This document shows, in pieces, positions 33,438 through 43,781 of a DNA stretch of 64,000 nt. Made by a program: the position numbers and the translations under genes. The notes under the pieces were generated by a model. It was not told the origin of the DNA. It did no database searches and saw nothing but the letters and a program-made list of their open reading frames with translations. Positions within the stretch are counted from its first letter, which is position 1; every line of letters starts with the position of its first letter. The stretch comes from Pelomonas sp039929605 (lineage in GTDB: Bacteria; Pseudomonadota; Gammaproteobacteria; Burkholderiales; Burkholderiaceae_C), in the NCBI RefSeq assembly GCF_039929605.1, contig NZ_JBDSQX010000017.1, positions 30,153-94,152 of the forward strand. The letters are read 5' to 3'.

Positions 33438-33501
33438 ATCGGGTTGCCGCATTTGCTGCACTGCATTAAGCTTCCGCCCTGTTGTGTTCCAGGAGGGCAG
33501 C

Positions 33502-36500
33502 ATGAGCTACGCCGCGCAGATTCAGTCCGAAATCCAAGACCTTGCCGAACACGGGCTCTACCGGCCGGGCAATGAGAAAGATGCTTGCGGCCTGGGCTTC
33601 GTGGCCCACATCAAGGGACAGAAGGCGCACAACATCGTCCAGCAGGGTCTGAAGATCCTCGAAAACCTCGACCACCGCGGTGCGGTCGGTGCGGACAAGC
33701 TCATGGGCGATGGCGCCGGCATCCTGATCCAGGTTCCGCACGAGTTCTACCGCGAGGAGATGGCCAAGCAGGGCATCAACCTGCCGCCTCCGGGTGAGTA
33801 CGGCGTCGGCATGATCTTCCTGCCCAAGGAAGCCGCATCGCGCCTGGCCTGCGAACAGGAACTCGCCCGTGCCATCAAGGCCGAGGGCCAGGTGTTGATC
33901 GGCTGGCGCGACGTGCCGGTGGACCGCGACATGCCGATGTCGCCCACCGTGCGCGAGAAGGAGCCGGTGATCCGCCAGATCTTCATCGGCCGTGGCCAGG
34001 ACATCATCGTGCCCGATGCGCTGGAGCGAAAGCTCTACGTCATCCGCAAGACCGCCTCCAGCGCCATCCAGGCCTTGAAGCTCACGCACAGCCGTGAGTA
34101 CTACGTGCCCAGCATGAGCTGCCGCACCATCATCTACAAGGGCCTACTGCTGGCAGACCAGGTCGGCAAGTACTACAAGGACCTGGCCGACCCGCGCGTC
34201 GTCTCGGCCATTGCCCTGGTCCACCAGCGCTTCTCCACCAACACCTTCCCCGAGTGGCCGCTGGCCCACCCCTACCGCATGGTCTGCCACAACGGCGAGA
34301 TCAACACGGTCAAGGGCAACTTCAACTGGATGCGCGCCCGCGAAGGCGTCATGAAGTCCCCCGTGCTGGGCGACGACCTGAAGAAGCTCTACCCCATCAG
34401 CTTCGAGCACCAGTCCGACACGGCCACCTTCGACAACGCGCTTGAGCTGTTGACGATGGCCGGCTACCCGCTCGCCCACGCGGCCATGATGATGATCCCG
34501 GAAGCCTGGGAGCAGCACGAAGGCATGGACGAGCGCCGCCGCGCCTTCTACGAGTACCACGCCGCCATGATGGAGCCGTGGGACGGCCCGGCCGCCATGG
34601 CCTTCACCGACGGCCGCCAGGTCTGCGCTGCACTCGACCGCAACGGTCTGCGCCCGGCCCGCTACTGCATCACCGATGACGACCTGGTCGTCATGGCCTC
34701 CGAATCCGGCGTGCTGCCCATCCCCGAGAGCAAGATCGTCAGGAAGTGGCGCCTGCAGCCGGGCAAGATGTTCCTGATCGACCTGGAGCAGGGCCGCATC
34801 GTCGATGACGAGGAACTGAAGAACCAGTACGCCAACGCGCGCCCCTATCGCCAGTGGATCGAGAACGTCCGCGTCAAGCTGGACGACATCGCCGTGCCCG
34901 AGGCCGCTCGCCCCGGCTTCGCCACCTCGTTGCTGAACCGCCAGCAAGCCTTCGGCACGACGCAGGAGGACATCAAGTTCCTGCTCGCCCCGATGGCCGC
35001 CAACGGCGAAGAGGGCATCGGCTCCATGGGCAACGACTCGCCGCTCGCGGTGCTGTCGGGCAAGAACAAGCCGCTCTACAACTACTTCAAGCAGCTCTTC
35101 GCCCAGGTCACGAACCCGCCGATCGACCCGATCCGCGAAAACATCGTGATGTCGCTGAACAGCTTCATCGGCCCCAAGCCGAACCTGCTGGACATCAACG
35201 CCATCAACCCGCCGATGCGCCTTGAAGTCAGCCAGCCCATCCTGGACTTCGATGACATGGCGCGTCTGCGCGGCATCGAGGCGCCCACCAACGGCAAGTT
35301 CAAGTCCAGCGAACTCGACATCACCTACCCGCGCGAGTGGGGCCGTGCCGGCGTCGAGGCGCAACTCGCTTCGCTTTGTGCCTCGGCCGTGGACGCGATC
35401 AAGTCCGGCCACAACATCCTCATCATCACGGACCGCCACCTCAGCGCCGACCGCATCGCCACGCCGGCGCTGCTGGCTCTGTCGGCCGTGCACCACCACC
35501 TGGTGCGTGAAGGCCTGCGCACGACGGCCGGCCTGGTCGTCGAGACCGGCACCGCACGCGAGGTTCACCACTTCGCCGTGTTGGCGGGTTATGGCGCCGA
35601 AGCCGTGCATCCCTACCTCGCCCTCGAATCGCTCGAGGCGATGAAGGACGAGCTGCCCGCCAAGCTGACCGCCGAGCAGGCACGCTACAACTACATCAAG
35701 GCGGTGGGCAAGGGTCTGTCCAAGATCATGTCCAAGATGGGCATCTCGACCTACATGTCCTACTGCGGCGCGCAGATCTTCGAGGCCATCGGCCTGAAGG
35801 CGGACTTCGTCGAGAAGTACTTCCGTGGCACGCCCACGCAGGTCGGCGGCATCGGCGTCTTCGAGGTCGCTGAAGAAGCCATCCGCATGCACGACGGCGC
35901 CTTCGGCGACGACCCGTTGCTGCAGAGCATGCTGGATGCCGGCGGCGAGTACGCCTGGCGCACCCGCGGCGAAGAGCACATGTGGACACCGGACGCCATC
36001 GCCAAGCTGCAGCACAGCGCGCGCAGCGGCAAGTTCGAGACCTACAAGGAATACGCCCAGCTCATCAACGACCAGAGCAAGCGCCACATGACGCTGCGCG
36101 GCCTGTTCGAGTTCAAGTTCGACCCCGCCAAGGCCGTGCCGCTGGAAGAGGTCGAGTCGGCCGCCGAGATCGTCAAGCGCTTCGCCACCGGCGCCATGTC
36201 GCTGGGCTCCATCTCCACCGAAGCGCACGCCACGCTGGCTGTCGCGATGAACCGCATCGGCGGCAAGAGCAACACGGGCGAGGGCGGTGAAGACCCGGCT
36301 CGCTACCGCAATGAGCTCAAGGGCATCAAGATCACCGATGGCACCAAGATCAGCGATGTGATCGACGGCAAGGTCATCGCCGTCGACTACGAGCTGAAGG
36401 AAAACGACAGCCTGCGCTCCAAGATCAAGCAGGTGGCCTCGGGCCGTTTCGGCGTGACGACCGAGTATCTGGTCAGCGCCGACCAGATCCAGATCAAGAT

Positions 36501-38265
36501 GGCCCAGGGCGCCAAGCCTGGCGAGGGCGGCCAACTGCCTGGCGGCAAGGTGTCCGAGTACATCGGCATGCTGCGCCACTCGGTGCCCGGCGTCGGCCTC
36601 ATCAGCCCACCGCCCCACCACGACATCTATTCCATCGAGGACCTGGCCCAGCTCATCCACGACCTGAAGAACGTCAACCCCAAAGCTGACATCTCGGTGA
36701 AGCTGGTCTCCGAGGTCGGCGTGGGCACGATCGCGACCGGCGTGGCCAAGTGCAAGGCCGACCACATCGTCATCGCCGGCCATGACGGCGGCACGGGCGC
36801 CTCGCCCTGGTCGTCCATCAAACACTGTGGCACGCCGTGGGAACTGGGCCTGGCCGAAACGCAGCAGACGCTGGTCGTCAACCGCTTGCGCGGCCGCGTG
36901 CGCGTGCAGGCCGACGGCCAGATGAAGACCGGCCGCGATGTCGTCATCGGCGCGCTATTGGGCGCCGACGAGTTCGGCTTCGCCACCGCGCCGCTGGTGG
37001 CCGAAGGCTGCATCATGATGCGCAAGTGCCACCTGAACACCTGCCCGGTGGGCGTGGCCACGCAGGACCCGGTGCTGCGCAAGAAGTTCACCGGCCGCCC
37101 CGAGCACGTCGTCAACTTCTTCTTCTTCGTTGCCGAGGAAGCGCGCCAGATCATGGCCCAGCTGGGCGTGCGCAAGTTCGACGAACTGATCGGTCGCTCT
37201 GACTGGCTGGACACCAAGAAGGCCATCTCGCACTGGAAGGCCAAGGGCCTGGAGTTCGGCCGCATCTTCCATCGCCCGGTCGTGCCGGCCGACGTGGCCC
37301 GCATCCACAACGATGTGCAGGACCATGGCCTGGAGCGTGCGCTGGACGTCAAGCTCATCGAGAAGTGCCTGCCCGCCTTCGAGAAGGGCGAGAAGGTGCA
37401 GTTTATGCAGGAGGTCAGCAATGTGCGCCGCTCGGTGGGTGCCCGGTTGTCTGGCGAACTGATCCGCCGCAAGCCCGAGGGCCTGCCCGACCACACCATC
37501 TTCATCCAGATGGAAGGCACGGGCGGCCAGAGCTTCGGCGCCTTCCTGGCCCATGGCATCACCTTCTACCTGATCGGTGACGCCAACGACTACACCGGCA
37601 AGGGCATGTCGGGCGGCCGCATCGTCGTGCGCCCCAGCATCGATTTCCGCGGCGATGCGACGAAGAACATCATTGTCGGCAACACCGCGCTCTACGGCGC
37701 GACGCGCGGCGAGGCCTTCTTCCGCGGCGTGGCGGGCGAGCGCTTCGCGGTGCGCCTGTCGGGCGCCACGGCGGTCGTCGAAGGCACGGGCGACCACGGT
37801 TGCGAGTACATGACCGGCGGCACCGTCGCTGTGCTCGGAAAGACCGGCCGCAACTTCGCGGCCGGCATGAGCGGTGGCATCGCCTACGTCTACGACGAGG
37901 ATGGCCACTTCGCCAAGCGCTGCAACACCAGCATGGTTTCGCTGGAGAAGCTGGCGACCGCGCAGGAGCAGGAAGCCGGTGTCGACAAAGCCATCTGGCA
38001 CCGTACCAAGGGTGTCGACGGCGTGGACCGCGAGGCCCAGACGGACGAAGTCATCCTGCGCAAGCTGCTGGAGGACCACCACCGCTGGACCGGCAGCCAG
38101 CGTGCGCGCGACATCCTCGACCACTGGGCCGAGGCGCGCACCAAGTTCATCAAGGTGTTCCCGAACGAATACCGCCGTGCGCTCGGTGAGATCAACGCTG
38201 CCAAGCAAGCCGCACAAACCATCGCTCAGGCCAAGTCGCCTGAAGTCGTCACCGCCAAGGTCTGA
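33502..38265 (+). CDS. gltB: Glutamate synthase large subunit GltB
   Basis: A 1587-residue NADPH-dependent GOGAT alpha subunit. It moves the amide of glutamine to 2-oxoglutarate. An N-terminal propeptide of 28 residues ends before Cys29 (DACGLGF), the Ntn nucleophile. Central and FMN-binding synthase domains follow, with the 3Fe-4S cysteines C1170, C1176 and C1181 (CIMMRKCHLNTC). The C-terminal GXGXG beta-helix includes GGRIVVRPS and NTALYGATRGEAFF. The start is set by AGGAGGGCAGC before ATG at 33502, against an ATG six codons earlier. Confidence 0.98.
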   Translation: MSYAAQIQSEIQDLAEHGLYRPGNEKDACGLGFVAHIKGQKAHNIVQQGLKILENLDHRGAVGADKLMGDGAGILIQVPHEFYREEMAKQGINLPPPGEYGVGMIFLPKEAASRLACEQELARAIKAEGQVLIGWRDVPVDRDMPMSPTVREKEPVIRQIFIGRGQDIIVPDALERKLYVIRKTASSAIQALKLTHSREYYVPSMSCRTIIYKGLLLADQVGKYYKDLADPRVVSAIALVHQRFSTNTFPEWPLAHPYRMVCHNGEINTVKGNFNWMRAREGVMKSPVLGDDLKKLYPISFEHQSDTATFDNALELLTMAGYPLAHAAMMMIPEAWEQHEGMDERRRAFYEYHAAMMEPWDGPAAMAFTDGRQVCAALDRNGLRPARYCITDDDLVVMASESGVLPIPESKIVRKWRLQPGKMFLIDLEQGRIVDDEELKNQYANARPYRQWIENVRVKLDDIAVPEAARPGFATSLLNRQQAFGTTQEDIKFLLAPMAANGEEGIGSMGNDSPLAVLSGKNKPLYNYFKQLFAQVTNPPIDPIRENIVMSLNSFIGPKPNLLDINAINPPMRLEVSQPILDFDDMARLRGIEAPTNGKFKSSELDITYPREWGRAGVEAQLASLCASAVDAIKSGHNILIITDRHLSADRIATPALLALSAVHHHLVREGLRTTAGLVVETGTAREVHHFAVLAGYGAEAVHPYLALESLEAMKDELPAKLTAEQARYNYIKAVGKGLSKIMSKMGISTYMSYCGAQIFEAIGLKADFVEKYFRGTPTQVGGIGVFEVAEEAIRMHDGAFGDDPLLQSMLDAGGEYAWRTRGEEHMWTPDAIAKLQHSARSGKFETYKEYAQLINDQSKRHMTLRGLFEFKFDPAKAVPLEEVESAAEIVKRFATGAMSLGSISTEAHATLAVAMNRIGGKSNTGEGGEDPARYRNELKGIKITDGTKISDVIDGKVIAVDYELKENDSLRSKIKQVASGRFGVTTEYLVSADQIQIKMAQGAKPGEGGQLPGGKVSEYIGMLRHSVPGVGLISPPPHHDIYSIEDLAQLIHDLKNVNPKADISVKLVSEVGVGTIATGVAKCKADHIVIAGHDGGTGASPWSSIKHCGTPWELGLAETQQTLVVNRLRGRVRVQADGQMKTGRDVVIGALLGADEFGFATAPLVAEGCIMMRKCHLNTCPVGVATQDPVLRKKFTGRPEHVVNFFFFVAEEARQIMAQLGVRKFDELIGRSDWLDTKKAISHWKAKGLEFGRIFHRPVVPADVARIHNDVQDHGLERALDVKLIEKCLPAFEKGEKVQFMQEVSNVRRSVGARLSGELIRRKPEGLPDHTIFIQMEGTGGQSFGAFLAHGITFYLIGDANDYTGKGMSGGRIVVRPSIDFRGDATKNIIVGNTALYGATRGEAFFRGVAGERFAVRLSGATAVVEGTGDHGCEYMTGGTVAVLGKTGRNFAAGMSGGIAYVYDEDGHFAKRCNTSMVSLEKLATAQEQEAGVDKAIWHRTKGVDGVDREAQTDEVILRKLLEDHHRWTGSQRARDILDHWAEARTKFIKVFPNEYRRALGEINAAKQAAQTIAQAKSPEVVTAKV

Positions 38266-38276
38266 GGAGAAGAAGC

Positions 38277-39752
38277 ATGGGCAAGGTCACCGGCTTCATG
38301 GAGTACGAGCGTCTGGAAGAGGGCTATGCGCCCGCGCCCGCTCGCGTCAAGAACTACAAGGAATTCGTCATCGGCCTGAACGTCGATCAGGCCAAGCAAC
38401 AGGGCGCCCGCTGCATGGACTGCGGCACGCCGTTCTGCAACAGCGGCTGCCCGGTCAACAACGTCATCCCCGACTTCAACGACCTGGTCTACAAGGGCCG
38501 CCCCGAGGACTGGAAGAACGCGATCGTGGTGCTGCACAGCACCAACAACTTCCCCGAGTTCACCGGCCGCATCTGCCCTGCGCCCTGCGAGGCGGCCTGC
38601 ACGCTGAACGTCAACGACGACGCGGTGGGCATCAAGTCCATCGAACACGCCATCATCGACCGCGCCTGGGCTGAGGGCTGGGTCACCGCCCAGCCGGCCA
38701 AGGTCAGGACCGGCAAGAAGGTCGCCGTCGTCGGCGCCGGCCCCGCAGGGTTGGCTGCCGCCCAGCAGCTCACCCGCGTCGGTCACAGCGTCACTGTGTT
38801 CGAGAAGAACGACCGTGTCGGCGGCCTGCTGCGCTACGGCATCCCGGACTTCAAGATGGAGAAGTCCCACATCGATCGCCGCGTCGAGCAGATGAAGGCC
38901 GAGGGCGTCGAGTTCCGCACCGGCGTGCTGATCGGCGCGCTGCCCAAGGACAGCAAGGTCACCAACTGGGCGACCGAGACGATCAGCGCCGACGACTTGA
39001 AGGCGCAGTTCGATGCCGTCGTGCTGACCGGCGGCGCCGAGCAATCGCGCGACCTGCCCGTGCCCGGCCGCGATCTGGCCGGCGTGCACTTCGCGATGGA
39101 GTTCCTGCCGCAGCAGAACAAGGTCAACGCCGGTGACAAGCTGAAGAATCAGCTGCGCGCCGACGGCAAGCACGTCATCGTCATCGGCGGCGGCGACACC
39201 GGCAGCGACTGCGTGGGCACCAGCAACCGCCACGGCGCCAAGAGCGTCACCCAGTTCGAGCTGCTGCCCCAGCCGCCCGAAGTGGAAGACCGCCCGATGA
39301 CCTGGCCTTCCTGGCCGATCAAGCTGCGCACCTCGTCCAGCCACGAAGAGGGCTGCGAGCGCGAGTTCGCCATCGCCACCAAGGAGTTTCTGGGCGAGAA
39401 GGGCAAGCTCACTGGCGTCAAGACCGTGCGCCTGCAATGGCAGGGCGGCAAGATGGTCGAGGTTGAAGGCAGCGAGCAGATCCTCAAGGCCGACATGGCC
39501 CTGCTGGCCATGGGCTTCGTGTCACCGGTGGCCACCGTGCTGGAAGCCTTCGGCGTCGACAAGGACGCACGCGGCAACGGCAAGGCATCGACCGAAGGCT
39601 TGAACGCCTACAAGACCAGTGTCGACAAGGTCTTCGCCGCCGGCGACATCCGCCGCGGCCAGAGCCTGGTCGTCTGGGCCATCCGCGAAGGCCGCCAGGC
39701 CGCCAAGGCAATAGACGAGTACCTGATGGGCGTGAGCAGCCTGCCGCGCTGA
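38277..39752 (+). CDS. gltD: Glutamate synthase small subunit GltD
   Basis: A 491-residue FAD/NADPH electron-input subunit of GOGAT. The N-terminal 4Fe-4S ligands are C46, C49, C54, C58 (CMDCGTPFCNSGC) and C100, C104, C108 (CPAPCEAAC). The FAD fold is VAVVGAGPAGLAAA and the NADPH fold is VIVIGGGDTGSDC. It begins 11 bp after gltB with GAGGAGAAG upstream. Confidence 0.98.
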   Translation: MGKVTGFMEYERLEEGYAPAPARVKNYKEFVIGLNVDQAKQQGARCMDCGTPFCNSGCPVNNVIPDFNDLVYKGRPEDWKNAIVVLHSTNNFPEFTGRICPAPCEAACTLNVNDDAVGIKSIEHAIIDRAWAEGWVTAQPAKVRTGKKVAVVGAGPAGLAAAQQLTRVGHSVTVFEKNDRVGGLLRYGIPDFKMEKSHIDRRVEQMKAEGVEFRTGVLIGALPKDSKVTNWATETISADDLKAQFDAVVLTGGAEQSRDLPVPGRDLAGVHFAMEFLPQQNKVNAGDKLKNQLRADGKHVIVIGGGDTGSDCVGTSNRHGAKSVTQFELLPQPPEVEDRPMTWPSWPIKLRTSSSHEEGCEREFAIATKEFLGEKGKLTGVKTVRLQWQGGKMVEVEGSEQILKADMALLAMGFVSPVATVLEAFGVDKDARGNGKASTEGLNAYKTSVDKVFAAGDIRRGQSLVVWAIREGRQAAKAIDEYLMGVSSLPR

Positions 39753-39815
39753 GATGGGCAGATTGCCGTTCCCTGGCGGCCTGCGCTGAGGTGAGAAAAC
39801 CGCCCGAAGGGCGAA

Positions 39816-39847
39816 ATGCCAGTCAGTTCATCCTGACTGGCATTTTT
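39816..39847 (+). terminator. Intrinsic terminator after gltBD
   Basis: ATGCCAGTCAG and CTGACTGGCAT form a perfect 11-bp stem with a 6-base loop, followed by TTTTT. It lies between the convergent gltBD and pilY1 ends and could partly serve the minus strand, where the T-run is only three bases. Confidence 0.9.
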
Positions 39848-39905
39848 CGTTGGCGCTTGGACGCCCGCTCCGGCCTCTTGGGCCTTGAAGCGGGCATGCG
39901 GTGCA

Positions 39906-42900
39906 TCAGTTGTTGATGAGAATCTCTCGCCAGTTCAGGCGTTGCAGACCCAGATTCGGCGGGCGGCGCAGTTCATTTGCTCCCACTCTGCCTTTGTCGT
40001 CGCCGAACACGACCCGGGTCTTTTGGGGGTCGCCGCTGGGCGGATCGGCAATGATCTGCACGTCGACGATGACGCCGTCGGGTGGGCTGGCATAGCAAGA
40101 CGATCCGCCGCCGTTCAGCGCGCAATATCCCGAGCCCAGGTCCAAAGCGTACACGCGGCTGTTGCCATTGGGAGAACAGGCATCTCCGGAACTTGGGGCA
40201 GTCGCGGCAAAGGCGACGATGCCGTAGTACGAGCTCGGATCGGACAACACCCGCCAGCCCGGCCCGCCGGCCGACACGCCGAGGTCGAGATACCAGCCCA
40301 CCTCAGTCCGAAGGTCGATCGTGATCTTCGTGCTCAGGTCGGTGAGCTGCCGCATCTTCGCGACGGTCAATGGAAAGGTCACGCCCACTGGAAGATCCGA
40401 TGGCTTGCCGCCCACGGTGCCATCGTTGCTGAACGCGGCATTCGTGCCATCGAGAATGGCGAAGAAGCGCTGCGCCTGACTGCTGTTGAGATCGCTCGAG
40501 TCCAGCAGACGTCCGGTGCCGACGGTGACATAGCGCCGATTGGTGCCGGGTTGCACGACGGGCAATGGCTTGCTGGTGATGGGCAGAACGTTGTTGTCCG
40601 AGCCCGTCAGAGTCGCGAACTTCACCGGTTCCGGATAGGCATCTGTGCCGGAAACATCCAGGCGCCACAGGTTGCCCATCAGGTCGCCGCCATAGATGGC
40701 GTCGGCGGTGCCATCACTCGCGTCCAGGATGAAGGCATTCACATGCGCCAAACCGGCTTGATTGGTGGCCGAACAGGCGCCGCATGGTGCTGCAACTTTT
40801 TCGAGCAACGCGCCGTTGCGAGGGTTGATGAAGAAGAAGTAGCCCTTGCCGTCGCGATTGTTGTATCCGGAGCCCGCGACGATCACCCAACCGTACTTGC
40901 GAGTTTTGACCACGACGGGTTGTCCGAACGTGTAGCCCAGGTCGCCATCGCCATCGGTGAACTCCCACATGACCTTGGTGGCGGCTTCGGTTTCCCGCGC
41001 GACGCCTTCGGCCTTATCCGTGATGCTCGAAGGCTTGGTGATGTCGAGTGCGTAGATGGCCTTGCCGCCCTTGCCGAGACCACCCAGCAGCAAGGTGCGC
41101 CAATCAGTACCGGTGCCGCCCGATGTGTGCCCGAGGTCGACGTCGACCGATAAGGGCGTGGCGTCGACCAGGAAATGGTGCGTGAAGTCTGGATTGCCGA
41201 CGTAGGCCAACCCGTTGGTGCTGGGGGTCGACGTCGGGCCATTGAAGGAGGCGCTGGGGATGTAGGCGAAGACTTCCTTGCCCGCATCTGTGCCGGTCAG
41301 GCTTCCATTGATCGCATGCACGATGCCAGCGTTGGTGCCGGCGTAGACCATCGGTGTGCGACTGGCGTAGTCGGATTTGAACTTGTCGTAGCCCGGATTC
41401 GTCCCGCCGGAATAAGGCGCTGCGGGCGCGCCTACCGGGCGGGCTTTGGCATTCACGACGTCACCGACCAAACCTGCCCGGTCTCGATAGGCTCGCGTCG
41501 AGCCACTTGCCGTAGACGAACGCTCATGGGTGCGGTCGCCGCGCAAGTAGTTGAGATAGTTGAGCGAGTCGTCGCCTGCAACATAGGAGGTGTTCAAGTT
41601 GCTCAATTGCGCAGCCGAGATTTTGTCGCTTCGAAGCGGTACGCCGACCTTGGTGCTGGTGTTGTAGGTGACGACATTGCGCCGACCGTCCCAGCCAGTG
41701 CCTGCAGCCTGTGTGGCCAGCACCTCTGAAAAGTTCCAGCGCCCTTGCAAGATGGGTTTTCCGGTCTCCACATCGACCGTTGCCAAACTGGCTACGACGT
41801 CGCCGGTCCAAGTCTTGGCATCGAACTTGGTGGCGTAAGTCGCAGTGCCCAGTGAGGAAATCTGCGGTACTGAAGTGACGAAGGATGTCGAATAGGCGCT
41901 GAGTTGGGACGAGATGCTTGAAAAGGCGGCGGTGAGCCCCTGCACCATCTGGTCGGGTCGGGCGGCGGTGTAGTAGTTGTCCGGGCGTGGTTGTGTGATG
42001 CGGGCGACGCTATCGGTCAAGGTGTCCGTCGTCGTCGCCCACCAGGACTTTGTCGCGGCGGTCTCTGTGAACTGCGCTGCTGTCGCGCTGTCAACACTGA
42101 AGCTGTCGGGCGGGTTGAACCCACCGTATTTGGCGGCAAGATAGAACTGCCGATCAGCCTTATAGCCACCTTCGAGGACGTCGAGCCAGTAGGTCTTGAT
42201 GGTTTGTTTGCCGGACAGGTCATCCCGGATGTCGGTAGTGTTGGCGTAGTAAGCGAGACCTGCCATCAGATAGCCGGCATCATTGCTTGTAATCAGCGAA
42301 GTGCCCAGATTGCCTTTACCCTGCAGTGCGCCGACCTTGTTGGTCCACTCCACTGAGTTGACGGTATCGCTAAAGACCGATGCAGGCATTGCAGGTTCTT
42401 TGCTACCCGTTGTAGCGCCAGGCAGGTTGCGATCCGCATGGGTGTTGACGTCGCCAATTCCCAGGATGAAATTTCGTTGGCACGAGTACTGGATTGGATC
42501 CGCCCAATTGGTAATGATCGGAAATCCGTCCAGCATGGTCTTGCGGTTGGCATCGTTCACGCCGACGAGAGATGACCACTCCGGCACATTGCCGAGATTG
42601 CGAAAATAGCGCAAGGCCGCGTAATAGAGTTCGCTCACGTTGTCATACCGCTTATAGACCGTGCGGTTAATCTCGCCGAACTTGTTGAGATAGTTCATCA
42701 CGCCGCTGTCCAGAATTGGCACGGTGGTCGTGCTGCTGGCTGTGGCGTCGGTGCCGCTGGGATTTCTGGTCATTTGCCCGGTCTGTGAGTCCCATTCCGG
42801 TGCAAGCGAATTGGTAATGTCAGGGCTGCCGGGCACGGGCTGCGTGGGGCCGATGAATCGCTGCGAAGCCCGCAACACGGCACCGTCTCGTTTCAGGTTT

Positions 42901-43751
42901 ACATCGCCCGAATCGTCGCTTGCGAGATATCCAAAAGCGCTATAGCGGATCTTGTTGGCGTACTGCTGCATCAGGCCTTCAGGCTTGTAATTTCCGCCTG
43001 GGTAAGCGACGCAGTTTGATTCCCGGCCGACGCTGTTGTCGCATACCTTGACGCGGATGAAAACCTCATATTGTGTGGCGAGGTTGGCGGTTCCACTGAA
43101 ATGCGTTGGCGTGCCGGTATAGCTGGGCGAGCCTTTCGCCACTGCCATGAAGCGCATCCTGTTGCCGTAACTCCAGATCGCTGTGCCGAGCGTTGCCGCG
43201 CCAGTGAAGGGTGTTGCCCCTGCAATCACCGCGCTGTTGGTGGTGCTGCTGTTGGCAAAGTTGTTTGCAGCGGAACCCTGGTTACTGCTCCAGGCTTTCT
43301 CGAGGACTGTCAATGCAGGGGTGTCGATCCAACGATACCCGCCTGTCAACGCCCAGCGAAATGGATCGATGGTTTGCATCGATGCCCAGTTGAGGAAGTT
43401 GCCGCTCCATTCGCCAGAGCAGACCCGGTCAGCGGCTGCGCGAGTGGGATAGAAATAGTTGTTGTCGCTGGCTGGCGTAACGCTGTCGACAAATTGGTAC
43501 TGGTAACACTTGTTGGGGTCGAAGTAGCCGAGATAGTTGTTGGTTGACGCATAGGTGCGCGTCGGATGCGCAACGCTGATGGCGGTCGGGAATTCAACGG
43601 ACAGCGCCAGCGCCATATTCCCTGGCACGCTGACCGAAGAAAACACCGGTTGATCGGCGAGCGGCACCTGCGCCGTGGTCGTTGCGGCAATGGCGAGGAG
43701 GCTGGCGGTCAGGGCCAGGCCGCGCGCGTTGACAAAGCGGACTGCATTCAT
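39906..43751 (-). CDS. pilY1: Pilus tip-associated protein PilY1
   Basis: A 1281-residue secreted protein that sits at the pilus tip with the minor pilins and acts in adhesion and in control of extension. It has a signal peptide (ending TTTAQ) and a C-terminal seven-bladed propeller with TDGDGDLGYTFGQPVVVK, DASDGTADAIYGGDLMGNLWRLD and YVTVGTGRLL. The N-terminal part has no DxSxS von Willebrand A metal site. The calcium loop before YGGDL keeps the last DG..D but seems one residue shorter than the usual DxNxDGxxD. It is the last gene of the pilE-fimT-pilV-W-X-Y1 operon. Confidence 0.93.
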   Translation of the reverse strand: MNAVRFVNARGLALTASLLAIAATTTAQVPLADQPVFSSVSVPGNMALALSVEFPTAISVAHPTRTYASTNNYLGYFDPNKCYQYQFVDSVTPASDNNYFYPTRAAADRVCSGEWSGNFLNWASMQTIDPFRWALTGGYRWIDTPALTVLEKAWSSNQGSAANNFANSSTTNSAVIAGATPFTGAATLGTAIWSYGNRMRFMAVAKGSPSYTGTPTHFSGTANLATQYEVFIRVKVCDNSVGRESNCVAYPGGNYKPEGLMQQYANKIRYSAFGYLASDDSGDVNLKRDGAVLRASQRFIGPTQPVPGSPDITNSLAPEWDSQTGQMTRNPSGTDATASSTTTVPILDSGVMNYLNKFGEINRTVYKRYDNVSELYYAALRYFRNLGNVPEWSSLVGVNDANRKTMLDGFPIITNWADPIQYSCQRNFILGIGDVNTHADRNLPGATTGSKEPAMPASVFSDTVNSVEWTNKVGALQGKGNLGTSLITSNDAGYLMAGLAYYANTTDIRDDLSGKQTIKTYWLDVLEGGYKADRQFYLAAKYGGFNPPDSFSVDSATAAQFTETAATKSWWATTTDTLTDSVARITQPRPDNYYTAARPDQMVQGLTAAFSSISSQLSAYSTSFVTSVPQISSLGTATYATKFDAKTWTGDVVASLATVDVETGKPILQGRWNFSEVLATQAAGTGWDGRRNVVTYNTSTKVGVPLRSDKISAAQLSNLNTSYVAGDDSLNYLNYLRGDRTHERSSTASGSTRAYRDRAGLVGDVVNAKARPVGAPAAPYSGGTNPGYDKFKSDYASRTPMVYAGTNAGIVHAINGSLTGTDAGKEVFAYIPSASFNGPTSTPSTNGLAYVGNPDFTHHFLVDATPLSVDVDLGHTSGGTGTDWRTLLLGGLGKGGKAIYALDITKPSSITDKAEGVARETEAATKVMWEFTDGDGDLGYTFGQPVVVKTRKYGWVIVAGSGYNNRDGKGYFFFINPRNGALLEKVAAPCGACSATNQAGLAHVNAFILDASDGTADAIYGGDLMGNLWRLDVSGTDAYPEPVKFATLTGSDNNVLPITSKPLPVVQPGTNRRYVTVGTGRLLDSSDLNSSQAQRFFAILDGTNAAFSNDGTVGGKPSDLPVGVTFPLTVAKMRQLTDLSTKITIDLRTEVGWYLDLGVSAGGPGWRVLSDPSSYYGIVAFAATAPSSGDACSPNGNSRVYALDLGSGYCALNGGGSSCYASPPDGVIVDVQIIADPPSGDPQKTRVVFGDDKGRVGANELRRPPNLGLQRLNWREILINN

Positions 43752-43781
43752 GGAAACCTCGTTACGCCGGAGCCGGCGGAT

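Noticed and set aside
34144..36825. 893-codon open frame on the minus strand
   Set aside because: It is exactly antisense to gltB, whose protein is conserved along its full length. Long antisense frames are common in high-GC genes with strong third-base bias. The translation is low-complexity (H, D, G, V, R-rich) with no domain.
36955..38217. 420-codon minus-strand frame
   Set aside because: Antisense to the end of gltB, with the same composition artefact and no ribosome site.
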